Source: Cryptomeria japonica
Lineage: Eukaryota; Streptophyta; Pinopsida; Cupressales; Cupressaceae
DNA: 64,000 bases
NCBI RefSeq assembly: GCF_030272615.1
Contig: NC_081415.1
Span: 230,602,803-230,666,802, forward strand
Direction of reading: 5' to 3'
How positions within the stretch are numbered: the first letter of the stretch is position 1; every line of letters begins with the position of its first letter. The notes under the pieces were generated by a model. It was not told where the DNA came from and ran no database searches. It saw only the letters and a list, made by a program, of their open reading frames with translations. Made by a program: the position numbers and the translations under genes. Positions 11,539 to 22,466 of the stretch are shown here, piece after piece.

Positions 11539-12015
11539 TGTTGGTAAATGGATTTGTTGCTTTAAGAAACTTTCTTGAAAAACTCTATTTTACCCTGTAA
11601 TTAGCAACAAAGCGTTCACAACAGTTGAAGAATCACAAAGAAATGGTAATTCTTCTCTGCGTTTGAGAGGGGAAGCTCCCTCGTATAATGGGGGTATTTG
11701 GATTTTTCAAAAATTTAAAGAATGAACAATAAAGAAAGATTGAACGCCATATAAGGTATGAATCTAGATTAAAATAAATTCCATATAATCAAGTTTGAGA
11801 TACCACAACTTGAAATAAACTTCTTCACATTCAATGTTAAAGGGAAATCATTAGGTAATCATCAATTAAACATAAGAACATTGATAATAACCCATGAGAA
11901 TAAGTTGAACACACATCCAAATTGATCTCTATTGCTTAATTGCTTGAATAACACTATCCAAGTCTCTTATACAAAGCTTGTGAAAAAGTGGAATCCCCAC
12001 ATTGAATAATAATGA

Positions 12016-12160
12016 GGTATATATAGGTGAAGTGGTAACCACCTGAGGTAACTACCCTAACCACCTTTATAACTACTTTATAACTTCCTCAACTTTGGGA
12101 AAAATAACTACTTAGAATAACTACCCAAAATGAGAACTTAGGATAACTACCTCATATGAA
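12016..12160 (-). promoter_or_regulatory. TATA box preceded by AACTACC-type repeat array
   Basis: On the minus strand CCTATATATACC (12016-12027) follows about eight variants of GGTAGTTA/AGTAGTTAT (12030-12150). The plus-strand reading is TAACTACC, which resembles plant MYB AC-type sites. A clustered motif array directly upstream of a TATA box is typical of an LTR U3 promoter. It lies downstream of the long ORF, where a 3' LTR would be expected. Promoter activity is inferred. Confidence 0.5.
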
Positions 12161-12307
12161 AAGAGCCAAGATTATCTTTTTATTACAATACAGAAATAGA
12201 GATGAGAGAAAGGAAACTTGATCATGAGAGTTATTTACAAAGAAAGACAAAAACATGATGCGAGTAAGACAACAAAAATGAAGACTATACAAAATGCAAC
12301 TCTGCAC

Positions 12308-15300
12308 TTATTCTAAGCTAACTCCTTGCGCTGCCGATGAGGCTGTTGCTTCTATAGGCACATTATGTTGTCGAGGTCCTTTGTCTCTGAAGATTCTGAA
12401 AAGTCGGATGGCTGAAGTGACAGATTTTCCTTTGGGAATTAGGATGTTGGCTATCCTCATTTTCCATGTCTTCAAGTTTCTATGAATGCCACTTAGTTCT
12501 GTCACCATGTTGAGTATCTGAGACATAGAGACTCTCAAGGAAGAGTTAATATCAATCAATTTTTCTATGGTATTTTCATTGAAGTTTGTCCTATTAAAAA
12601 GTTGCTGATCTACCATGTTCTGGAAGCTATTCTGTAACACCTGCAAATCTTCCATCAATGTCACATCTGGGAAAAGATCAGTGAGTTGTCCTTGGAGTTT
12701 GGTACACACTTGATCACATGAAAGCATGAGATTTTCTAACTCTGATGAAACTTGATCTATGATCACTAGTTTCCAGTTAATGCTTTCTATCCATATTTCT
12801 AGATAATCTTTTTCATTATTAGGTAGGATTTTCTCAGTTGCAAGGGTGTCCATTCCAATTTCTATCATTTGTTTGAAATCATTCACAATTTCCTTCTAGG
12901 TTGTTTCCTCTTTCTTGACATTCTTCAAGTCTTTCTCAATAGTATTTTTCTTTATTAAGGCCTCATCATGGATAGATTTTGCCTGGACTAGGAAATCACA
13001 TGCAAGAGTTTTGACCTTTTCTACCCAACCTTCAATTACCTTTCCATATGCTTGGTACTTTTGAAGATTATCCATAACATTCCTTTCAATTACTCCTTCT
13101 GGTGTTAATATAATTGGTTGGCGATCTACACTTAGTGGCATAGTGGAGGTATCAACTACGGATTTCAAGTAAGAAGACAAAGTGTGCACTTGTTGTTTCA
13201 AGTGATCCTTGGATTGCTTATCCTTTTCACTTCTCTCCACCATTCTGGCTGCCATCACATTAAAGTTCTGAATATCAGACTCATGAGAAGAAGGTCCCAT
13301 ATCAATCTTTGTCACAACAAAGTTCGCATAGGTGGCCTCATTTGTATCTTTCTCAGATATGGGTTGAGCAATCTCTAAGCACATATTCTTTGAATCTGGA
13401 TCAGTCTTTATTCTTGAGGATACTTTGAGTTTCTTCGGTTTTTCAGCTCTTCCAAAGAGATCAGATATGCTACTAAATTTAGGTACCACTAGCGTTTCTA
13501 CCTTCCTCTTCTTCAATAGACTTTGTTCTAACCATGGGAAAGAAGAATTTTCTGTAGACTCTTGGATGATTTCTTGTCTTGCTACCATTGTTGTTGTCAC
13601 CTCTCTGATTTCTTCAAATTGATCACTTGGATTGCTTGGAAATGATGAATCCGTGACTAAAGTATTTTGTTGTGCTTCTTGTCGTAGGGATTCAATAGGA
13701 ACTGAGGGAGATATGGAATGCATTCCATCATCAAATCTTGTGTCATCCAGAATTTCCACTGGAACTTGATCCTTTACTTGACTTGCAATAGAATTTTCTT
13801 CTATGTCTTTTGCTCTGGATTTCTTCCTCTTTTGTCGGGGTTCATCACCACATGTGTTCTGAAGATTGTTCCTCCTTGGAGGGTCTTCATCTCCATCACT
13901 TCCTTGAGTATTCTGGTAAGAAGGAGTATCCCTAGCTGGAGTATGGGAAGAATTCAGTGACGTAGAGCTCTCAAGCTGACTTCCTTTCCTTCTTGGAGTT
14001 TCCTTTGTTGGTCTGGTAGCAGTCATTTGAGTAATCTTCTTCTTAATCCAGGCTTCAGAATTCTTGATTACAAAACTCATTCTTTCTCTGACATCTCTCA
14101 CTTCTGGATCTGCCCAATTCAAATTGGGAAGTGGCTGGGACTGGACTTGCTCAAAATAGATAGGATCAATCAAATCAGATCCATCATCTTCAATGCCTTC
14201 TATGGTCCAATCCATCTTGAAATCATTCATTTGCTTCAAAGTCAACCTTGTCCAATCTCTTTTTCTAACCTCAAACTCATCTTCACAATTGTCCCAAAAG
14301 TCTTCAAGATTAGGAAAATGAAAATAGCCAGGACCTAACTTTAAGCTGTTCTTGACATAATCCTTACTATCAAAAGGAAACCTCATCTGATATGGATACA
14401 AGTTGACCTTGGATAAATATTTTTCTGTCTCATCTGCTCTTGAACTTGACTCACATCTATAGTGCCCGAGACAAATGGGAAAGGCTACCCCTTTATTCTT
14501 TCTATCTCTACATTTCTTTTGAACTGAAACCAATTGCTGACAAAGCTCAACTAAAATGAGCTTATCATCAACATATCTGGGTAGCTTGTGTGGATAACCT
14601 TCAAATCCTCCTACTCGAAGATAGGTAAATCTCGGAAACTGGATGAAGAAACTTCCATATTTCTTTATCAATTTAGTGGCTTCCTTTGATATTCTGGTGG
14701 CAATGTCTCCTTGTAATAACCTTACTACCCACATTGTGAAAGCATCATTCACCCGCCTGAAATACACAAAGCTTTCCTCAAGTTGCAATTGCTTGTAATA
14801 ATGGTAAACTTGAGTTTCTTGATTTAGGACACCATTAGTACTTAACCCTGGCCATGACCTCAAATTAGCAATAGCATATATCAAGTAAGAGATCATATGG
14901 AAGCGTTGACTTGTTTTGAAGTGCACTAACTGGTCATGTATGTAGTTGCTGATGAGATGGCCCCAGTCAATGAATTTCTTACCGACAGAGATGACTGTTA
15001 TGAAGAGGTACATCCACATTTCGAACTCAGTGGAATCAGGACTTCCTGTCACTCTATGGAGTAAGATAATCAAGTAACAAATCTCTTTGATGAAAAGAGA
15101 ATGATGGAGTGTTTTTAGAAGCTGAGACTGTCCTCCTCATGGTGCAACCATCCATTCTTTAGCCAGATTGTTGAGGCATTTGCTTCTATTATCGCTGAAG
15201 TATTTATAAGCTTTTTGCTTATTGATGTGAGTGAACTTTTCCTTATATGGCAAATGAAGAATAATAGCTATTGAAATTCCATCAAGTTTTACCATTAAGG

Positions 15301-15571
15301 ATCCATCTGCAACTCTTATCTCTCTTGCATCTGGATTATATCTTTTTGAGCATTCTATCATCAAATTTGTACATTGAATTGCTATGGGAAAACATGCTGC
15401 TTCAATCAAGCCGCTTCCTGCCACTCTACAGAACAACTTTGATCTGTCACCTTCCATGAAGAACTTTTTGATTTCCTGCAAATTAATATGCCCAATCTTG
15501 GTATCATGAACCTCTGGAATCATGGTGGTGATCATCGGAGCGTACTCATACTCTTGAGCCTTGTATTTCAT
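12308..15571 (-). pseudogene. Very long ORF, about 1,088 codons, two in-frame stops, unrecognised protein
   Basis: ATG at 15571 opens a single frame to the stop at 12308, interrupted only by TGA (15137-15139) and TAG (12896-12898). Residues 1-330 look globular, with DGSLMVKLDGISIAIILHLP reminiscent of plant-transposon or mobile-domain-type proteins, then hydrophobic/aromatic segments. Residues about 490-640 are polar and low-complexity with a basic stretch, RQKRKKSRAKD, that could be a nuclear signal. The C-terminal 350 residues are heptad-like and likely coiled coil. There is no zinc knuckle, protease DSG, integrase or RT motif. So few stops over 3.2 kb contrasts with the many breaks in nearby elements, suggesting recent activity or selection. 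Family unknown. Confidence 0.6.
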
Positions 15572-15620
15572 GATGGTATTTTTGCAGATTCTTTCATATG
15601 AAAAAGTTTACAACCTTTAG

Positions 15621-16257
15621 CCTTTATACTTCAGTGTATCAGCATGTTCACGAGAAAATAAGAATATCTGATGTGAGAATTGGTTTCTCAAGGCAGAATA
15701 CCTTTATGCTTCTATATTCGGCATACAACACTACAAAATTCAAACTACAATGCTTCGTATAAAAGGGTTTTATGCCTTCATATGTTCATTTCTTGGAGTC
15801 TTTCTGTCAAAAGGAAAATCTCATGTATGTAGAATATTCTACATCATTTTCATTTTGATTGCAAACTTCTGCTAAACCGCTTGCCTACTTTCCACAATCA
15901 TGGCATTCTATACACAGTGTGTACCTTGTCTCTATACTGCCATACTTGTATTTCCTTGATTTTGAAACCAACTAAATAAATATGCTACACATATTGCAAC
16001 TTGAAGGCTTCGGTGATGTGTTCAATAAATTATCCCAACCCCATATATTGTTTGGTTTGTATAGAGGCAGGCTGACAAGACTATAATCAAAACTCTAATC
16101 TTTATGCTTTCATATAGCCACTTCCAAGACTTGAATTTTGCACCGGTGGAGAGAATATTGGCCTTTCATGCTCAGAACCTGGCTCAATAATGATCGTATT
16201 TCTTTGAAATATTTGAACCAATCCCTCAATGCACTGTTATAAAGCCTTCATATCTAC
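15621..16257 (-). repeat. Dispersed leader motif, five copies
   Basis: Plus-strand copies CCTTTATACTTC (15621), CCTTTATGCTTCTATAT (15701), TTTTATGCCTTCATATG (15768), TCTTTATGCTTTCATAT (16100) and TTATAAAGCCTTCATAT (16238). On the coding strand the consensus is ATATGAAGGCATAAAG. Copies lie within 700 bp upstream of the long ORF. Function is unknown. Confidence 0.55.
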
Positions 16258-17520
16258 ATGCAGGAGTGAGGATGCTAAGGAAGGTGGCGTATTGCTATTC
16301 ATAGCTATCCATGAGATAGTATCCTTTCTGAGAAACTCTGGAACATCTGATGACTCCATTCATTGCTGCGTACTTCTTGTGCATCATCGATACATTCTGC
16401 AAGCCTTTTGTTTCTCCATATCCACGAGGAGGAATAGTAGACTTTAACTCTGGCTTTTACGTCTTCCACCGAGCCAGAGGATTCATGCAATGCTCACGCA
16501 GTTATCTCAGCTGCAAATAATATGTAAATGGTCATGCACAGCATACATTCTCCTATCTTGCATATCATCGATAATCTGCAGAATACACCTTGAAACGCAA
16601 TATTTCATCTTTAATATTTGCAAGTGCAAGTAGAGTTAGGGGGCACGATAGCATGCATATCTATCGACATGCAAAGCAAATGGTGGAAGTAGTTAGAAAA
16701 CCAATTTTGCTATCTTTCATAAGCCACGTGGTGTATTCAATCCGCTAGATGGAAGTTTAAGGAGAAGGCGATATCTTTCAAAACACTTTCATATCGCCAC
16801 TGAAAACTAAGAAGTTGAAGTGTATCGGCATCTTGCTAATGTTGGCTAACTCACCGAAACCATGAAACCATTACATGACTTTGAGTTTTCTCATATTGTG
16901 TGTAAGAACGTATTGGTAACTTGATGATTTTTACCAACTTGATGATAATTTCTCATTCGCAACCCGAAGTTGGTGTTCATTGGTCCTTGATGGTCTACAT
17001 TTCCCAAGTGAGTAGTTTCTAGTGTAAGAACCTTATTATCATTTAAACCGTTCTTTGAAGTGCCTTATCTCCATGCCATGAAAACCCGCAATCTATATTT
17101 CAAACTTGATTATATAATACAGTTACCACATTACATATCACAAGGATGGATAAGGGTGCGTTCGGCAATGAAGTCCGCCCGAGTCATTTTACTCTCTTTC
17201 AAAGCCAAAAATTAGTAGTCAACCATGGAATGAGAAGACCATCCCTATCAGCATATTCACCTCTTGTGTCCTTGGTACATTTACAAGGCATTGTTGATAG
17301 TAGGTTTTTTTTTTCATCAAGGGGTTTCTAAATTCCTTGAATGACACGAACATTAAAACAACTTCAAGATTCTTTTCTTATGACCCATGACATAGGCTAA
17401 CATGGCTTTTAATTAATGTGTGAAAATAATTGATCGGTAAAACCTCTTGACTTCGTCAAATGAAAAGAAATCACACATATTCATGCTTTGCATATATTTA
17501 TTTTTCTTTGAAAATCGTTA

Positions 17521-17551
17521 TTGGAATTCTTGTCTAACACAAGAATTCCAA
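17521..17551. other. Perfect 13-bp inverted repeat, 5-nt loop
   Basis: TTGGAATTCTTGT, then CTAAC, then ACAAGAATTCCAA. It lies 32 bp inside the right end of the 6-kb insertion. Rho-independent terminators are not expected in a plant genome, so a structural or element-end role is more likely. Confidence 0.8.
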
Positions 17552-17588
17552 CAATTTTCAATTCTCAAAAAGTAGGGTTAACAAGGCA

Positions 17589-18331
17589 GATAGGAGCATG
17601 AAAAGGATCTGAACAAACAAGTGTAGTTCTATTTAAACAAATAATAAAACTCCTGTTGTTTTCTAACAATTACAACAGAATTGAAATCCCCTAACTGGGT
17701 AATCTCTAACAAGCTTGGTGCTATTCAAATCCTCTAACAAGGTGATCCATTAGCTTGGATTTTCAATTCCTCTACCGAGGTTACTCCTCATAGGGTATTG
17801 ATTCTAACAAGGCATTATAGTCAATCCCTTAACCAGGTGGTCCCTAACAAGATCTATTCTTAATAGAACTTTTGTAAAGCTTTAACATGTTTGGCTCCTA
17901 ACAGGGCGAACTTTAGAAGAGTTCATATGGTTATCTTGTGAGTCTCATCTCACTGTGGTTTTTCCCATTTGGGTTTCCACATCAAAATTATCATGTCAAG
18001 TGGTGAATGTTTTGTGGTTGATTTGCTTAACTACTTAATCCACTTTGATAAGTCATAATAACCAGAAACATTGTGAAATGAAGTTTTACTGCATAATTAA
18101 AAGCATTTGGATGTTTATGATTTTGAAGTTGTTTGCTGTTAATGTGTTGTAACAGTCAATTGGTTTATGTTAAGAGTTTTTATCTTGATAGTGATATTGC
18201 ATTGATAATTCTAAGTTTACTTTGAGAGATTAATTTTGAGATTGGTGAAGTTTGTATTAGTTTTTCTATCTAGTTATTCACCCCCCCCTCTCAGTAGTTG
18301 ACTGGATTCTTATTCTTTCATCATACCTTCA
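17589..18331 (+). repeat. E2 5' LTR, right part
   Basis: Continues the LTR after the 6-kb insertion and matches 24918-25672. It contains CTGTGGTTTTTCCCATTTGG near 17953 and CACCCCCCCCTCTCAG near 18279, and ends CCTTCA just before the primer site. The full 5' LTR totals 1,409 bp against 1,421 bp for the 3' copy. Confidence 0.9.
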
Positions 18332-18333
18332 AT

Positions 18334-18345
18334 TGGTATTAGAGC
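18334..18345 (+). other. E2 primer binding site
   Basis: TGGTATTAGAGC, one change (C to T) from the tRNA-iMet complement TGGTATCAGAGC. It starts 2 bases after the 5' LTR. Confidence 0.85.
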
Positions 18346-18401
18346 ATATCAAGTCCTCTAAGGTCTAAGCCTAACAACTTGAGGTAAAGATTTTGTAGAT
18401 C

Positions 18402-19370
18402 ATGATGAAGAAGGGAGGTCCGAAGTTTAATAGAGAGAACTATAGGATATGGAGTGACATAATGAAAATTTATATCAAGAGTCTAGGAAACGAGTATTGG
18501 GAACATGCCAATACTAAATATGTTGCACCTACTGGGATTATGACTAATGATCAAAAGAAAGAACTACAAGAAAACAATCAAGCATTAGAGGCTATTGTCA
18601 GTTCTTTGTTTGATGCAAAGTATGTAGATGTTCATGGTCTAGAGACTGCATATGAGGTATGACAAAAAATTGAAGAGATTTAAAGTAGTGATGAACATGT
18701 TAAGATTGCTAAAGAAGAGAGTCTAACAGGGAAGTTTGATGACATGCGAATGGCTGAAAGTGAGAATATTTAACAGTATGGTCAAAGGATAAAAGAGATA
18801 GTCGGTGAAATTAAGAATGCAGGAGGTAAAGTGGAAGATGCCACAGTGATCAGTAAGGTACTGAGAACCCTACTACCAGTCTATGCTATCCAAGTTGCAG
18901 CCATTCAGGAGCTGAAATCTATTGACAAAACTAAGGTAACCATTGACTCCATCATTGGAAAGATTACTGCTTTTGAATTGAATGGTTATGATGGTAGTGT
19001 ATAGAAATTTGAGTTTGCATTTAGAGATTTTGTTTCTAACCCATCTATGAGGAAAACTAGAGATGTCAACCACCATTATGAATCTAGATCCAATAGAGAA
19101 GCTAATGATGAAGACAATTTAGTTGAGCTTGAAGCATTGTTGGCCAAGTGATTGCCCAAAGGCACTGGTAAATATAGAGGTAAATTACCTTTAAAGTGTT
19201 TTGCATGAAAAAAAATTGGACATATAGCTGCTAACTATCCTAATGGTGAAAATGAACACAAGCGAGAGAAATTCAAGAAGTATAAGTGTAAAGTCAAGAG
19301 AGATTGTCTTATTGCCGTTGATGGTAGTATCACTGATGAGGAATCTGATGGTGACGCTAATGAAGATATT
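18402..19370 (+). pseudogene. gag: E2 gag (copia, UBN2-like)
   Basis: ATG 18402 opens the frame that continues through RT to 21731, with in-frame stops at about 18660, 18681, 18771, 19002 and later. The product starts MMKKGGPKFNRENYRIWSD, followed by an SLFDAKYVDVHGLETAYEV segment typical of copia Gag. The zinc knuckle near 19197-19240 reads CFA-stop-KKIGHIAANYP, so its second and fourth Cys are lost. Gag packages the element RNA into particles. The stops make it inactive. Confidence 0.85.
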
Positions 19371-19616
19371 GTGTTTGTAGCCATTAAAGAAGAAATATTT
19401 GATCAGAAGGTGTTAGTATCAAGGATGGACAACTCTGATGATTGGATCATTGATAATGGTTGTTCACATCACATGACCGGTGATCAGAGCAAATTTATTT
19501 CTTTGAAGGAATTTGATGGCAGAGTTGTAAGATTTGGTAATGACTCACCCCACATGGTTAAAGGTAAGGGATCTATTTCTCTTAATGGAAAGAGCAGTGC
19601 AGATGATGTCTACTAG
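19371..19616 (+). pseudogene. E2 protease domain
   Basis: The region around DDWIIDNGCSHHMTGD is the copia aspartic protease core. The catalytic triplet is D-N-G in place of the usual D-S-G; E5 retains D-S-G at the same place. The domain ends at an in-frame TAG (19614) after SADDVY. In a live element it cuts the Gag-Pol polyprotein. Confidence 0.85.
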
Positions 19617-20660
19617 GTTGAAGGTCTAAAGAACAATCTTTTGAGAGTGTCACAATTCAATGACAAAGGATATCCATTGGAGTTTAAAAATGGTATGTGG
19701 AAAATCTATGGGAGCCAATGGGAACTGATTGCAACCGGGAAGCAAACTAAAGGTAACTTGTTTAACCTTAATCCTAAAGTCAACAACTATTTAATTGCAA
19801 AGATAAATGATAGTTGGCTTTGGCATAGGAGATTTTGTCATATAAACTTTGATAACATTGTTAAAGTGAGTAAGTCCAAGACAGTGAGAGGTTTGCCTCA
19901 GTTGAACAAACCGGTTAATTCTCTTTGTAAGGAATGCCAGTTGGGAAAGATGACATCCTTGACTTTCAAGAGAAAATCTTTTTCAGTGGAGCATCTATTA
20001 GATTTGGTTCATACAGATCTTTATGGACCAATAAGGACAAAAAGTATTCAAGGTGACAAATACTTTATGATCTTCACTGATGATTTCTCAAGGATAATGT
20101 GGGTCACATTCTTGAAAGATAAGACTGAAGATTTTTGTAAGTTCAAGGCATTCAGAGCCTTAGCTGAGAAGGAGAGTGGCAAAAAGATAAAATGTCTGAG
20201 GACTGATCAAGGCGATGAATTTACTTCTGATGAATTCACTAGATATTGTGAAGAAAATGGTATTAAATGATAACTTTTTGCACCAAGGACACCACAAGAA
20301 AACAATATCATAGAGAGAAACAATCTGTCAATTGTTGAAGCTGCTAGGACGATATTGATACAAGGAGGTGTAGCAAAAACTTTTTGGAGAGTTGTCAGCA
20401 TAGTTGTTTACACAATGAACCGAGTTTTGGTAAAAAGAGGCAAGGGCAAGACTCCTTATGAATACTGGTATGGAATATCACCTGATATTAGTTATTTCAA
20501 GATATTTGGAAGCAAATATTTTATTAAGAGAGGTGATTATGTCAAAAAATTTGAGGTTAAAAGTGATGAAGGGATATTTCTTGGTTATTCCACCAAGAGT
20601 AAGGCCTACAAGTGTTTTAACAACTGGACACAGAGAATTGTTGAGAGTGCTGATGTTTGA
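19617..20660 (+). pseudogene. E2 integrase
   Basis: The pre-integrase HHCC zinc motif is visible (SWLWHRRFCHINFDN ... CKECQLGK). The DDE core follows: first Asp in VHTDLYGP, second in RTDQGDEF, and the Glu in the NIIERN segment, where the usual QNG has become ENN. A TGA at about 20268 lies between the second and third catalytic residues. The C-terminal GIFLGYSTKSKAYKCF motif is the copia GKGY-like end. It would insert the cDNA into chromosomal DNA. Confidence 0.88.
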
Positions 20661-21731
20661 GTGGATGAATATCCTGAAGTTTTAGAGGGAACCAGTTTGG
20701 AGAAAAAGGATGAAGATCCTTGCATTTTATTTTTGGAACCAGAAACTATGAAATCTAAAACCGGTAAAGCAAATACTGATGTGCTAGTTCAACTGGAGCA
20801 GATAAATTTAGAGTATGATGATAATGAAGAAGCTGAACCTGAGGATAGTGATTATGTTATACCAAGATATGTGAGACTCAATCACAATCCGGAGCAAATT
20901 ATTGGGGATAAGGATGCTGGAGTACTAACCAGAAGAAGAATCAGAGAGAATTCCTACATGATCTCCACTATTGAACCAAGAACTGCTAAGGAAGCATTTG
21001 GTGATGATAATTGGGTTAAAGCTATGGAGGAGGAATTAGATCAAATTGAGAAGAACAACACATGGACCCTAGTACCCTGGCTAGTAAATAAAAATGTGAT
21101 AGGTACTAAGTGGGTATTCAGGAACAAGTTGAATGAAGATGGTGTTGTGATTCGTAACAAAGCTAGGTTGGTTTGCAAAGGTTATGCACAAGAGGAAGGA
21201 GAAGATTATGGTGAGAATTTTGCACCAGTGGCAAGACTGGAAGGTTTCAGAACTTTACTTGCATTTGCAGCACATAAGAAATTCAAGGTATATCAGATGG
21301 ATGTTAAGTCAACATTTTTGAATGGGATACTGGAAGATGTATACATTGAGCAACTAGATGGTTATGTTTTGACTGATGAGAAAGACATGGTATGCAGATT
21401 GCATAAGGATTTATATGGATTAAAGCAGGCACCAAGAGCATGGTATGAAAGGCTTCATACAGATCTGATGAAGATAGAATTTCTGAGAACTAGTGATGAT
21501 AATAACATTTATCTCAACTCTGAAGGAGATAAAATACTGGCCAGCGAAGTATTTGTAGATGATATCATATTTGGAGGAAATGATGACATGAGCAATGATT
21601 TTGTAGATGAAATGAAAAATGAGTTTGAAATGTCTTTAGTGGGGGAAATAAATTTATTCGTAGGCTTGCAAATACAACAAATGAAGAATGGTATTTTCAT
21701 CAGAGATCTTGAAGACATTTGGTATGAGTGA
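20661..21731 (+). pseudogene. E2 reverse transcriptase
   Basis: Open for 356 codons. Motifs include [61 protein letters not shown] and the catalytic FVDDIIFG in place of YVDD. After [13 protein letters not shown] a short out-of-frame deletion (about 21690-21705) removes the usual SQxKYxxxLL stretch and shifts the frame to +1. This and E5 RT are close relatives. Confidence 0.9.
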
Positions 21732-22466
21732 CTGTAAACCAGTTGGGAAACTAATGGTTATAGGTTGTAAGTTGTCTAAGGAAGATGAATCCACATCTGT
21801 TGATGAGAAGGAATTTAGGTCAATGATTGGAAAATTGCACTATGTTGTTCACAATAGACCAGATATACATCATGTAGCTTGTCTAGTTGCTAGATTCCAT
21901 AAGAATCCTAAGGAAAAACATTTGATAGAAACCAAGAGGATTTTTAGATATCTGAAAGGTACTGTTGACTATGGATTATGGTATCCATATGGAGGGAACT
22001 TTGACTTGAAGGTGTACACAGATGTAGATTGGGCATGAAATGTTGATGACAGGAAAAGGACAACTGATGGCGAATTTTTTCTTGGAGGAAGACTTGTTTC
22101 ATGGAGTAATAAGAAGAAGGGTTGTACATCACAATCTACTACTAAAGTTGAGTATGTTGCAACTTGCATGAGTTGTACCCAGGCTATCTGGATGAGGCAC
22201 AGTTTGGAAGGTTTTAAGATGAAGATTTTAGAACTTGTCAAAATGTTGTGTGATAATACAAGTGCCATAAATATTTCCAAAAACCCTATTTTGCACGCAC
22301 GAACCAAGCATATTGAATTGAAGTATCATTTCTTAAGGGAGAAAGTGCAGAGTAAATATGCGATCTTGGAGCATGTTTCTAACAAGGAGCAACTTGCAGA
22401 TATCTTTACTAAACCTCTACCTAAGACTACTTTTGAGTATCTTAGAAGTCACCTAGGGGTTGTACC
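21688..22466 (+). pseudogene. E2 RNase H, C-terminus cut by solo LTR
   Basis: After the shift the frame reads [14 protein letters not shown], then SMIGKLHYVVHNRPDI, then the RNase H core with YTDVDWA (Asp), KVEYVA (Glu) and CDNTSAINISKNP (Asp). A stop follows DVDWA at 22036. The end ADIFTKPLPK...HLGVVP is cut at 22466 by the solo LTR and resumes at 23911 with CTTCATGAGG, as in the uninterrupted E5 copy. Confidence 0.9.

Larger units (their letters stand above)
11539..17583 (-). mobile_element. 6,045-bp insertion with TG/CA ends and a giant ORF, class uncertain
   Basis: It starts TGTTGGTAAATGG and ends AGGGTTAACA on the plus strand, flanked by AGGCA at 11534-11538 and 17584-17588. The undisturbed E2 3' LTR reads AAAGGAAGATAGG at this site. 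TG...CA ends and a 5-bp duplication are the signature of LTR-element integration, but I find no direct repeat between its two ends and no pol domain. It carries a minus-strand frame of about 1,088 codons (12308-15571), a TATA-containing region downstream and a 2-kb upstream leader-like region. It could be a very long solo LTR that contains an ORF, or a non-autonomous element whose LTRs have diverged or been lost. Confidence 0.7.
15572..17583 (-). other. Upstream region of the long ORF
   Basis: About 2 kb between the start codon and the right end of the insertion, without a long frame. It has five copies of a CTTTATGCTTCATAT-like word (15621-16257) and a 13-bp perfect hairpin (17521-17551). 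A 61-codon frame on the minus strand at 16305-16490 (with VYYSSSWIWRNKR) looks protein-like and could be a captured exon fragment; I cannot assign it. Confidence 0.4.

Noticed and set aside
3036-15571. Direct homology between the E1 ORFs and the 12308-15571 ORF
   Set aside because: Layout is similar (globular then coiled coil), but I could not align any convincing stretch by eye.
11539-17583. DNA transposon with terminal inverted repeats
   Set aside because: The two ends (TGTTGGTAAATGG and the inverse of AGGGTTAACA) share only TGTT; a 5-bp duplication with TG/CA fits LTR-type integration better.
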